In this document: positions 32,248 through 42,826 of the stretch, one piece after another
How the letters are laid out: every line of letters starts with the position of its first letter
How positions within the stretch are numbered: the first letter of the stretch is position 1
NCBI RefSeq assembly: GCF_033118175.1
Contig: NC_083697.1
Coordinates: 27,688,001-27,752,000, forward strand
Reading direction: 5' to 3'
DNA length: 64,000 nucleotides
From: Dama dama
Lineage: Eukaryota > Chordata > Mammalia > Artiodactyla > Cervidae
Translations under genes and position numbers: made by a program
Notes under the pieces: generated by a model
Database searches by the model: none
Seen by the model: the letters and a program-made list of their open reading frames with translations, nothing else
Told to the model about the DNA's origin: nothing

Positions 32248-32432
32248 CCACAAAACCAAACCAAACTAAAACAAATACCAAAGGAACACACAGAAACTGT
32301 TGGAGGGGATGCACATGTCAATTACCTTTATTTATTTTTGAAATCTGCCTAAGTCCAAATCCATAACATTGTCTGCAGGCTTTTTGTATATCAATTATAT
32401 ATCTGAATAATGCTGTTTAAAAAAGACTTCAA
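32248..32432 (+). mobile_element. L1M 3' end (second part); copy A of a local duplication
   Basis: After the SINE the L1M tail continues (GGAGGGGATGCACATGTCAA, ATTACCTTTATT, GTATATCAATTATATATCTG, AATGCTGTTTAAAAAAG). The stretch 32231-32368, including the SINE terminus, is repeated at 32844-32988. Confidence 0.8.
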
Positions 32433-32562
32433 AAGAATTAATCAAAGGCTAATAGTCAAATAACACACCTGGTAATTTCTTCTTTCTGTAACTATGTGTA
32501 TCACATAGTACACTGTACACTGGTCAGCCAAAATTGTGTCCAAACTTAGATATAAATGATTG

Positions 32563-32775
32563 ACTGAAGTGAAGTGAAGTGAAGTGAAAGTCGCTCAGTC
32601 ATATCCAACTCTTTGCTACTCCATGGGCTATACCCTGTCAGGCTCCTCTGTCCATGGAATTCTCCAGGCAAGAATATTGGAGTGGGTAGCCATTCCCTTT
32701 CCAGGGGGTCTTCCTAACCAAGGGATTTAACCCAGGTCTCCTGCATTGCAGGCAGATTCTTTACTGTCTGAGCTT
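32563..32775 (-). mobile_element. Bov-tA SINE, head-truncated
   Basis: Antisense copy whose 3' side carries a GAAGTGAAGTGAAGTGAAGT run before CGCTCAGTCATATCCAACTC. It ends at TTCTTTACTGTCTGAGC and lacks the last bases of the tRNA head. Confidence 0.93.
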
Positions 32776-32843
32776 GAACTATTATTCTGGGATTCTGAGT
32801 AATAATCTATGTGCACTATATTCATTGGCAGGGAAAGTAACTG

Positions 32844-32988
32844 AGCATGCAGGCATGAACCACAAAACCAAACCAAACTAAAACAAAAACCAAAGGAACC
32901 CAAGAAAACTACTGGAGGAGATATACATGTCAATTACCTTTATTGTGGTGATGATTTTATGGAGTCTGCATAAGTCCAAATCCATAAC
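32844..32988 (+). repeat. Copy B of the duplicated SINE/L1M junction
   Basis: It begins GAGCATGCAGGCATGAACCA, passes through CAAAACCAAACCAAACTAAA, and ends AAGTCCAAATCCATAACTC. It matches 32231-32368 closely, including the SINE terminus, but keeps the L1M stretch ATTGTGGTGATGATTTTATG, which is replaced in copy A. Confidence 0.85.
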
Positions 32989-32999
32989 TCTTAATTAAT

Positions 33000-33850
33000 A
33001 TTTCTTATATTGTAATAAGAGACTGTATACTGAATGTTTCAAATTTAATTTAAAAACTTATCTTTCTTCCAGGTTTCTATACAGAGCAGAAGAGAACTCT
33101 TGAGGCTCCACCTACCTAAATCTCTAATAGTACCAATAAGTCGTTAATATTAATGAATGATCTCAAATAATCTTTCTTGAGCAACAATTGTATTTCAGTT
33201 TCAATAATTTTATCCCTTATAACTCCCAAATATAAGCCTATAAAAAATGAAGCAAACTAAAATCTATTGTTTGCAATCTTACTGTAGATCCAGAACTGGT
33301 GTAATTATTCTTACCTAGCTTACCAAACTAATGTAGGCCCTGCAGTACACTGAATTTCTTACTACTCTATGAAGCCTCCTCAATCAATAAGGGAATAATA
33401 AAACAGGTAAATATGTTATTTAATGTTTCCAAGCCACATGTAAAAGATAATTAATGGATACAAGACTTATTTTAGCAAATGTTTCTTGGGTTCATGGATT
33501 GCTATATCCACTGATAACAAATCAAACACATGCATAAACATCTACACAGTCTATCTAATGCATACTATGAATGTGTTCTTTTTACCTGTTGATTGGTTTT
33601 CTATAAAAGGCGACTTCCCATCTTTCTTCATACAGCTAGCCAAAAAGTTGGTAACACTCCAGTGATGACTGTGGTAAAGAAGAAAAAATCTGCGAGCCAG
33701 AAAAACAAGTGTGCATACACATGCAAGCAGGTAGACAGAATGCAGATGGCAAGACAAGGCGTTGTACTGAACACCTAAGATAGCAAGATTCCACTCCATT
33801 ATCATCCCATTCATCTGGATGTGTTACAATTGTATTTATCCACAATGTTT
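33000..33850. other. No recognised feature
   Basis: AT-rich DNA. The small plus frame at 33593-33778 is lysine-rich in its middle but has no family resemblance that I can name. Confidence 0.45.
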
Positions 33851-33855
33851 ACTTC

Positions 33856-34054
33856 CTAGGCGGTGCTAGTGGAAAAGAACCCACGTGCCAATGAGGAGAC
33901 ATAAAAGATGTGGGCTGGAGGTCGGGAAGAGGGCGTGGCAACCCAATCCAGTATTCTTGCCTCGAGAATCCCATGGACAGAGGATCCTGGCGGGCTACAG
34001 TCCATAGGATCATAAAGAGTCAGTCGGACACGACTGAAACGACTTAGCACGCTC
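33856..34054 (+). mobile_element. Bov-tA SINE, diverged
   Basis: Sense copy with a decayed tRNA head (TTCCTAGGCGGTGCTAGTGG), an internal deletion around the GATCCC segment, and a well-kept 3' half (CCAGTATTCTTGCCTCGAGA to GGACACGACTGAAACGACTT). Confidence 0.92.
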
Positions 34055-34059
34055 ACACA

Positions 34060-36657
34060 TGGTCCTAAAAGTCTTCATATGTTCTAAATATTTATTAGTG
34101 GTCCCTAAAACTCTAGTAAGATACTCATGAAACTTATTGAAAAAAGGACATACTACATATTTTGGAAGGAGGAGTGTGGGAATCAGTTTGTTGTTGTAAT
34201 AACTGCTTTTGGAAAATGACCACAATGAATAAATGGTAATTGCTTTCCTCAGCTGATTAGTTTTAATTCTGAAGTATTTTGAATTCAAGTGTTTCTTTCT
34301 GGCTGCCCTCCTGCTCACTACTACTGAAGCCACACAGGAGTCTTTCCTTTAATTAATTAGGGTGTAATTAAACAGCAGGTACCTACACAGAAGCTGGAGA
34401 GTTGCTTCCATCTGTTCTGCAGGGTTTCCGGGCGGTGACAAGAGAGTTCTCCCACGAATTTTACCTTAAGCGGTTTTTGTATTTTAATTTTCAGCTATCT
34501 CTTTTATAAATTGCTCTTATGATTTCGCTTGATAATTCAACACTTCAAAATTGGAGCCCCTCCAGCCTTTACCCTGAAAACATACAGAAAGGGATCATGA
34601 AGGGGAGGAGAGAATGTCTTTTATGAAATTCACATTGGCAAACACAATTAAAAGAGTATGTAATTCACTTATTAATGTAAAACAGTGGGCAGACACCATT
34701 TCATGAGAGCAATCAATTTTAATCTGAAGATACGGGGGATTCATAGACATGGAGAAGATTGACAATATTCCAGAATGTAGAGGGTGGGATGAGTTTTAGG
34801 GGAGGCATATATTAGTATCTTATTTTTAGCTTGGAAGAGTCCCCAAACTTCCAAAACCAGAAATGTAATTTTTGCTAAAAAAAAAAAAGTTTCCAGAAAC
34901 AAGAAGTAAAAACAGTAATACTTGGTTCTCAGATAACAGGATACACATATCACTTGCTAATGTATATTCTAATTTTTAATGTATCTCGTATTTCTTCAAC
35001 AAAACTGTAAGATTCAGGAGATGATATCTCCTTTGATTCATTTCTTTATCCCCAGAGAAGATACTGACGTGCTCAGTGGCTAGTTGCTGAATGGCAACAA
35101 TTCAATCAGCTATTTATTTTCTGCCCATTTTATAAACCCTACTTTACCTCTTGATCATATAGTACATTTACATCTGGGAAAGGCTAGTGCTTTGAATGGT
35201 TGTCAAGGTCAGAGCTTGGTCCACTTTGAAAATAAAACTGATGCATTCTAGTTATGTTTTCAGGACACTTACCTCTCAAAGAAAAGGTTTTGATGAATAT
35301 CATGCAGGGTAGGATATTGGGGGTGGGATGACAAAAATAAAGGAAATCCATAAAGTCTGAGTTTATAATAGAAGTTTATTTTGTCTGGGTAATAGAAAAA
35401 AAAATTTATTTGCCTACAGTAGTAAGTTAAAACAATGCCACACTTTAAGAACCAAAAACACAATTATTGATTACAATTTATTATTAAACTAAATTATCAT
35501 TCACTGATTCAATAAATATGTGCTAACTTTATGTGGCAACTAAACACAAACTAATCCCCCCACACATGGAATATAGATAGGCCTTTGTTAATATTGAAAG
35601 AATGTTTTTGGGACAAAGAAACTGCAAAAGACTAAACAGCAAAATAACTGTAGTAGAGTGTTTTACCCCGTCAAGCAGACCAGGAAATGACCACTGACTT
35701 GAGATGAGAAGAGTGAGTCAGACTTGACCAGGTGGAAAAGGAAAAGAAGAGTTTCTGAGCAAAGGGAACAGCACACGCAGAAACTGTAGGTTTCCACAGA
35801 ACAGCAAGAAGGCTGTTGTGGTTGGTCGATGAAGGGCAATGGCAGATTCTGCAAAGAGGGTGGTGGCAGGAGTGATGGATTGATGCAAATTGCAGACAGA
35901 CATACCAGTATTTTCACATGATATTATGATGGTTTGTACACTTCTCTGAGTTTTATCAGTTTTAAATACATACACAAAACCTGACTCATGAAGGGCAAAT
36001 AAAGTTTGATATGAATAAGGTTTTACGTGGTACACACGAAAGAATGAGTTCTGTCACATAAGGTTTCCTTGCCCTTAAAAATAAAAATGCTATAGATTTA
36101 ATGCAAAGGAAAGAATAGAAATCTATGCTGTCAGCAGGTGAGCAGGATAAGTTTTATAAAAATTAAAGAGAAGCTGAAGAAGTTATTGAGGTCAGTATAG
36201 TCAATATGTGTGAGAGCAGCGATAATCTAACAATCTGATTAAATGAATATGCTTAATATTGGTGACCTTAACACAAACCTGATAGCAACAACCATCCACA
36301 GGCACCTAAAATTGCAAATGAAATATAATTTGTACAAATTAAAGTATAATAGAAGTGATTGGTGATTTGATCTATTGCAAAGATTAATAACTTTAAGACA
36401 TTATACATTACAGATACAAGTTGTTAAAGGTTATTAACACTATTCACTTTGAGATAGAAATAAAGCAGAAAAGTTAATTACGAAATTTGAAAGCAATAAA
36501 ATACAAAATTCAGAGTAGACAAAAATGATTTCAATGATTCTTAACCATAACTTACCCATTATGTATGATAAAATGACAGTCTATTTCCAAAATTAAGCAT
36601 TCTATAGATACAGAAAATGACTGCAAGATTGCAAGTGACACAATAAGTTGTGTGTAT
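34060..36657. other. Mostly single-copy-looking DNA; weak ancient repeat near 35.7 kb
   Basis: No exon is recognised. At about 35660-35860 the run GAACAGCACACGCAGAAACT..CACAGAACAGCAAGAAGGCT resembles a dispersed ancient repeat that I cannot name, and related pieces may lie at 52165-52330 and 62617-62830. The 105- and 107-codon minus frames (35718-36035, 34010-34333) have no recognised motif. Confidence 0.4.
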
Positions 36658-36668
36658 GTGTGTGTGTT

Positions 36669-36893
36669 TGCTGTTGGTGGTGTTACTGTTTAGTGACTCA
36701 GCCATGTCCAACTCTTTGGTGACCCCATGGGCTGTAGCCCACCAGGCTCCTCTGTTCATGGGATTTCCCAGGCAAGAATACTGGAGGGGGTTGCCATTTC
36801 CTTCTCCAGTGGATCTTTCGGACCCATGGATTGAACCCGTATCTCCTGCATTGGCAGGCAGACTCCTTACTGCTGAGCCACCAGGAAAGCCCC
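36669..36893 (-). mobile_element. Bov-tA SINE inserted in a TG repeat
   Basis: Near-complete antisense copy (GTTTAGTGACTCAGCCATGTC to GCTGAGCCACCAGGAAAGCC). GTGTGTGTGTT lies on both sides (36658-36668, 36894-36904), but it is low-complexity, so it is only weak evidence of duplication. Confidence 0.94.
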
Positions 36894-36904
36894 GTGTGTG
36901 TGTT

Positions 36905-38037
36905 AGCATGTGTGTTACTATATGGTACTGAATGACACAGTTATACTACTAAATTTTACAGAAAAGGTTCTAACTAGTTAGAAAGCTAACTATTATTACG
37001 ACCATAATACATATAAGATGGCAAAATTACCGAAACTCATCTGCTAGAATGAATTTTGGAATAAAGCCATTATAAAAGATAAACACTTTGGCTAATTCTC
37101 CGGTTGTTACATATATGTATTATAATTTAAATACAATGATAGAGGATGCTGATAGTTTTAGTACCACCCATCTCTATCCCTATTTCAGTTTTTCAAAGTC
37201 AACTGTTTTCATTCTTTATCCCGTTTTAGACTAGTACATTTGTACCACTATTTATTGATTCAACAAGTGACTTCCTGTTAAGGTAGTTAGGTAGTTAACA
37301 GGAAGGATTTAGCTCTTTGCAACATTATCTCCCTTCACTTTCTCTCCATACTATTATCTATTCATAATATTTAATTAATTCAGACAGATATTATATTGTT
37401 ATGATTATGCAAATGTCATTCACCATTAAATCCTGTAGTTTTGTATGATATCTCATTTGTGAACATATACAGTGAATAGAACATCTAGAATCTACTCATT
37501 GCTTGAGTTTCATCTACTTGTCTGTATATGCTATGATTGATATTCTTCCTCCACCTATTCCCAAAGATTTTTAAAATATCTGTTCTCAAATATGAAATAT
37601 TTCCACATGCCTCAACTGTTTTATCAGTTCTACAGGCTTTATCATTTACCTATCAGAAACAACTTCCTTATCCATGTCAGATTTTTAATAAGAACTTTAC
37701 TCTTTTACTTGAATCATCTCCATTTTTCCCATTACTTATCCTTTTTTCTGGAAAATTTCTTATTCCTTTTCCAATTCGAATTCTATGCTGTCCCAAAGTC
37801 ATCAACCTAGGAACTTCACTCAACATTTTCATAGCTTGGGTATCTGTTTCCTCAGCTCCTAATTTTGAATCTATTCTCTTGTTCAAATGGAGTGCACTTT
37901 GAAGCATATATTGTAACTTTCCCTTGTTCTACTTCACATCAATGACTTTGAGTGTAGAATTCAAGATTTTAAATCATTTTTATTGCAGAACATATAGGTA
38001 TTGCTCTACTGTCTTCTAGTGACATTAAGGATTCTTG
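36905..38037. other. No recognised gene or repeat; contains a perfect hairpin
   Basis: AT-rich DNA. CTTCCTGTTAA at 37271-37281 pairs perfectly with TTAACAGGAAG at 37295-37305. The 121-codon frame at 37537-37902 is Phe/Leu/Ser-rich without motifs. Confidence 0.45.
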
Positions 38038-38152
38038 TGTGTGTCTTAGCTGCTCAGTTGCATCTGGCTCTTTGTGACCCCATGGACTGTAGCCCACCCG
38101 GTTCCTCTATCCATGGAATTCTCCAGGCAATACTGGAGTGGGTTGCTATTTC
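38038..38152 (-). mobile_element. Bov-tA SINE, 3'-half fragment
   Basis: Antisense TCTTAGCTGCTCAGTTGCAT, ATGGACTGTAGCCCACCCGG and TACTGGAGTGGGTTGCTATT. The tRNA head is absent. Confidence 0.88.
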
Positions 38153-38159
38153 TTCTTAC

Positions 38160-40769
38160 TTGTTTTTGATTCTCAAGTCTGCCTGAGACAAGTATTGCTT
38201 TTATTTGGGGATCTTTTATTTTATCCCCAATGTTAAAAAATTCACAATGATGTGAGTTAGCATTTATGTTTTGTCTTTTGTACTGTGGTACACTTACTAT
38301 ATGAAGACTCATGCTTTGAGTTCTGGAAATGTTCTTTTATTTCTCTGATAATTTCCTGTCTTTCAGTTTCTTAAAAAATATGTGAGACTCCCCACTCTGA
38401 ATTGACATTCTAATATCCATATATATATGTGGATATATCCAAATATATATGATTGTTGCAAGGATCAACTGAAAAAATGTGCAAGAATTTAATGAAAATC
38501 AGACACTGTAATCAATACCTTTTGCTTTCCAAACAATGTTCTGAGTGCCACATGTGCCTACACCAAAGCCAATGAATTAATAGGCGAACACTCCCAAATG
38601 AAAGGCATCCCTGCTACTTGAGATCTGGTTTCATGAGATCCATCTGTAGGCCAGATATCATAAGAGTACAGAGATTATTCTCTAGACTTTTACCTGCTAT
38701 CCCCTGGTCTCAGATATTTGTACAGTCTTAACTGATCAAATTTTATTTGCTTTTTTATGATGTATGTATGACTGCTTTTAGAAAAATCCCTTGCCATTGT
38801 TCAGCCATATTTTTTCTATATCTGTGTAGTATTTTCTTGCACTTCATGTCGTTGGTGGTCTTTATATTGACAAGAAACCATTTTCCTAATATTAGGGTAA
38901 AATTATTCATCAGTCCACTATTTTCTCAGAAATAATTTGTGTTCTGATAGAACAAAGATTATAATATTATACCTACAATATATACCTAATGCCAGGGAAG
39001 TGTTATTGAAGGATAACTGTTGATACTCCAAGATACACAAATATAAAATAATTTTTAAGATAATTGAGAGTAAAAGTTAAGCAAGTGATACTGTCTGATT
39101 CAGCTGATATGGTAATAAATTTCCAAAAAGATGATGCAGAATTTAAAAATTAAGCCATGGAATATGTCATTTGGTATGTAGCTTAATTGAATCACTAAGA
39201 ATGAATATATTTGGCCAAGAAACATGAATTTTGCCCCCACATTTTTTCAAGTCATTACAAATTAATATGTTCTACATAAATTGATGTTTAGGCAAACAGC
39301 AATATGGTGATGTAGATTCTAGAATTTTATTATTCTTGCCACTTTTATAATATTGTTTAGAGTTTAAGATTTGAGTATTTCCTATATGGCAATTTTTGTA
39401 GATGCTAAGCTGCAAATTTGTGGTCTCTTGTTAGTGAAACAAAAGACATTTCAAACATACTGTGATAATTGTCACACCTTCTTTTCCACTTCAAAAGTGC
39501 TTTACATCTCTTTTCCTCTTTTGCACTTTTTAATTTAAAATTTCTAGGTATGCCTTCATCTTATCCTTATTATCTCATCTTCTTTCATATGCGTTTCTTC
39601 TCTTAATTCTGGGACGTCTTTCATTGTTTAAAATAAGCTTGTCCTGGTTATTCTCTTGCTCTCGGTTCTGTGCCTGTTCCGCCTTGATTTATGCTCTGAA
39701 AGACATGCTCCCAAGGACCGTACTCCCAAGGTCAGGGCTTGGCTGCCCAGGTTATATGTCGTTCTGTCAGTGGGAAGCAAGCAGAGGAGGTAAGGGGCTG
39801 CAGGGAGTCGAGCTTTTCCTCTCCTTTCCCTCTCTGCTGTGGGCCCTGTTTCTCTCGGTGGCTGACTGCAGCCTAGCCTCTGTGCTCACTGGGCCCCCTG
39901 TTTCTTTCCCTCTCTTCTTCAGATCTACAGCTGGGAAGAGGGAAAACATTCTCTGCTGCTTTATTTGCTGCTACTTAAACCTTTGAAAACAGTCCTTTAT
40001 TTTACATTATTTGATAGAATGCTAGTGCTCATCTTTCCTGTCCTGACAACTCATTAAAAAACTACTCATTTTCTTAAGTCATAATTACATATCAATGTAT
40101 CTCTCTGTATCTATCCATCTAACCTCTTCCTTTTATCTCAAGCTCTCTTTCACTAGGAAACCCACCATTTCTAGAAGTAAAGTGAATATAACATGACTTT
40201 GACACCCAGGTACAATTATTCCTCTGAAATTCCCCTATGACCTTCTGTAATCTCAATCCAATGATATTATTTATGACCTCCTTCTTAACATTTCTTAGGT
40301 GATTAACCCTGATGATCACTTGTTTATGAATTCTCTTTTCTTCACTGTTCTCCTATCATTCCCTTTCATCTTTCTCTTTTCTTGGCTCTACTCTGTCTTT
40401 CCTCTGTCTTTTCAATGTGACACTTTTCAAAATTCTACTCATCCTTCCGGGTACTCTCATGGACTTAATGATCACAGGTAAATCTCCAAACCTGTGCCAT
40501 TTGCTGAATTCTGTATCTCATTTAACTGTGTAACACTTTCACCATCACTCCTTCTCAAAACCTTAGAAACATCTTAACTTCTTCTTTTCTCCCTTTATAT
40601 AAATTCAAATGACTTATTTTCACATCTATCTTAACGTCATCTCTTTCCTTTCCCTCTTCCTTTTTTCCTAGTGAAGGCGCTATTTCTTCTATTGATAAAT
40701 TGTATTGTTAATACTATAGGTGTTTCCTTCCAGATTTTTCTAACTACACTTTTTCCTTGGTATTACATC
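38160..40769. other. Mostly unassigned DNA with one GC-richer segment
   Basis: No family is recognised in most of it. The segment 39640-39965 stands out as GC-richer and is described separately. A near-palindromic ATATCCATATATATATGTGG run lies at about 38415-38438. Confidence 0.4.
39624..39986 (+). other. GC-richer segment with a 120-codon open frame, origin unknown
   Basis: Against AT-rich neighbours, 39640-39965 is GC-richer and pyrimidine-rich on the plus strand. It holds a 120-residue frame (cysteine- and leucine-rich, e.g. FSCSRFCACSALIYAL), a donor-like GAGGTAAGG at about 39787 and an acceptor-like CTCTCTTCTTCAG at about 39910-39922. I do not recognise the protein. The frame could equally be chance within an old LTR or DNA transposon. 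There is no polyadenylation signal or CpG enrichment to support a gene. Confidence 0.35.
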
Positions 40770-40990
40770 CTACTACAGGGCTATGATTCCACTGCTCAAG
40801 ATTCCTTACTGGCTCTCTATAACATAAATCTAGATTTCTACATGTGATGCTAACGACTCAACTTGATTTGGCCCCAAGTGACTCTCCAATTAATCTTAGC
40901 CTTCACCAATTTTCTAACTCACTTCACTGTTTTTACTCAACCTGTCCCCTTCAAGCTGGTAAAACTTTCTCCTCTAAATTCATTTCTCAA
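40770..40990 (+). repeat. L2 LINE 3' fragment, interrupted by L1
   Basis: GGCTATGATTCCACTGCTCA, then TTACTGGCTCTCTATAACAT, then TTGATTTGGCCCCAAGTGAC and CACCAATTTTCTAACTCAC follow the L2 3' region. The young L1 begins just downstream. Confidence 0.6.
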
Positions 40991-40993
40991 AAG

Positions 40994-42480
40994 CAAGACC
41001 TATACATAGAAAACTATAAAACACTGATGAAAGAAATCAAAGAGGACACAAACAGATGGAGAAACATACCGTGTTCATGGATTGGAAGAATCAATATTGT
41101 CAAAATGGCTATTCTACCCAAAGCAATCTATAGATTCAATGCAATCCCTATCAAGCTACCAACGGTATTCTTCACAGAACTAGAACAAATAATTTCACAA
41201 TTTGTATGGAAATACAAAAAACCTCGAAGAGTCAAAGCAATCTTGAGAAAGAAGAATGGAACTGGAGGAATCAACCTGCCTGACTTCAGACTCTACTACA
41301 AACCCACAGTCATCAAGACAGTATGGTACTGGCACAAAGACAGAAATAGAGATCAATGGAATAGAATAGAAAGCCCAGAGATAAATCCACGAACCTATAG
41401 ACACCTTATCTTTGACAAAGGAGGCAAGGATATACAATGGAAAAAAGACAACCTCTTTAACAAGTGGTGCTGGGAAAACTGGTCAACCACTTGTAAAAGA
41501 ATGAAACGAGAACACTTTCTAACACCATACACAAAAATAAACTCAAAATGGATTAAAGATCTAAATGTAAGACCAGAAACTATAAAACTCCTAGAAGAGA
41601 ACATAGGCAAAACACTCTCCGACATAAATCACAGCAAGATCCTCTATGACCCACCTCCCAGAATATTGGAAATAAAAGCAAAACTAAACAAATGGGACCT
41701 AATGAAACTTAAAAGCTTTTGCACTACAAAGGAAACTATAAGTAAGGTGAAAAGACAGCCCTCAGATTGGGAGAAAATAATAGCAAATGAAGAAACAAAG
41801 GATTAATCTCAAAAATATACAAGCAACTCCTGCAGCTCAATTGCAGAAAAATAAATGACCCAATCAAAAAATGGGCCAAAGAACTAAATAGACATTTCTC
41901 CAAAGAAGACATACAGATGGCTAATAAACACATGAAAAGATGCTCAACATCACTCATTATTAGAGAAATGCAAATCAAAACCACAATGAGGTACCATTAC
42001 ACACCAGTCAGGATGGCTGCTATCCAAAAGTCTACAAGCAATAAATGCTGGAGAGGGTGTGGAGAAAAGGGAACCCTCTTACACTGTTGATGGGAATGCA
42101 AACTAGTACAGCCGCTATGGAAAACAGTGTGGAGATTTCTTAAAAAACTGGAAATAGAACTGCCATATGACCCAGCAATACCACTTCTGGGCATACACAC
42201 TGAGGAAACCAGATCTGAAAGAGACACGTGCACCCCAATGTTCATCGCAGCACTGTTTATAATAGCCAGGACATGGAAGCAACCTAGATGCCCATCAGCA
42301 GATGAATGGATAAGGAAGCTGTGGTACATATACACCATGGAATATTACTCAGCCGTTAAAAAGAATTCATTTGAATCAGTTCTAATGAGATGGATGAAAC
42401 TGGAGCCCCTTATACAGAGTGAAGTAAGCCAGAAAGATAAAGAACATTACAGCATACTAACACATATATATGGAATTTAG
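40994..42480 (+). pseudogene. L1 ORF2 C-terminal part with one frameshift and one nonsense codon
   Basis: The open frame 40844-41806 has about 50 N-terminal codons of host (L2) origin, then L1 ORF2 sequence downstream of the reverse-transcriptase core: IPCSWIGRINIVKMAILPK, LPDFRLYYKPTVIKTVWYW, DLNVRPETIKLLEENIGKTL. It breaks at about 41795-41806, where a 4-nt deletion relative to my memory of the consensus moves the frame. The shifted frame continues through the cysteine-rich segment (CWRGCGEKGTLLHC), hits TGA at 42088-42090 in place of a tryptophan codon, and then is open to the natural end at 42480 (ELPYDPAIPLLGIHTEE, WYIYTMEYYSAVKKN). Reverse transcriptase and endonuclease are absent, so it is inactive. 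Confidence 0.92.
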
Positions 42481-42826
42481 AAAGATGGTAACGATAACCC
42501 TATATGCAAAACAGAAAAAGAGACACAGAAATACAGAACAGACTTTTGGACTCTGTGGGAGAAGGTGAGGGTGGGATGTTTTGAAATAACAGCATGTATA
42601 TTATCTATGGTGAAACAGATCACCAGCCCAGGTGGGATGCATGAGACAAGTGCTCCGGCCTGGTGCACTGGGAAGACCCAGAGGAATCGAGTGGAGAGGG
42701 AGGTGGGAGGGGGGATCGGGATGGGGAATACGTGTAAATCTATGGGTGATTCATATCAATGTATGACAAAACCCACTGAAATGTTGTGAAGTAATTAGCC
42801 TCCAACTAAAAAAAAAAAAAAAAAAA
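40994..42826 (+). mobile_element. Young artiodactyl L1, 5'-truncated, with poly(A)
   Basis: About 1.83 kb: the ORF2 C-terminal third, a 3'UTR of about 330 bp typical of bovine L1 (GTGCACTGGGAAGACCCAGAG, TATGACAAAACCCACTGAAA, GTAATTAGCCTCCAACTAAA), and a 19-nt poly(A) at 42808-42826. Low divergence and an intact tail point to a recent insertion. The target duplication cannot be separated from the poly(A); AAAAGCA on both sides is compatible. Confidence 0.95.

Noticed and set aside
33593..33778. Lysine-rich small frame, considered as a processed ribosomal-protein pseudogene
   Set aside because: No recognisable ribosomal-protein order, no poly(A) and no target duplication.
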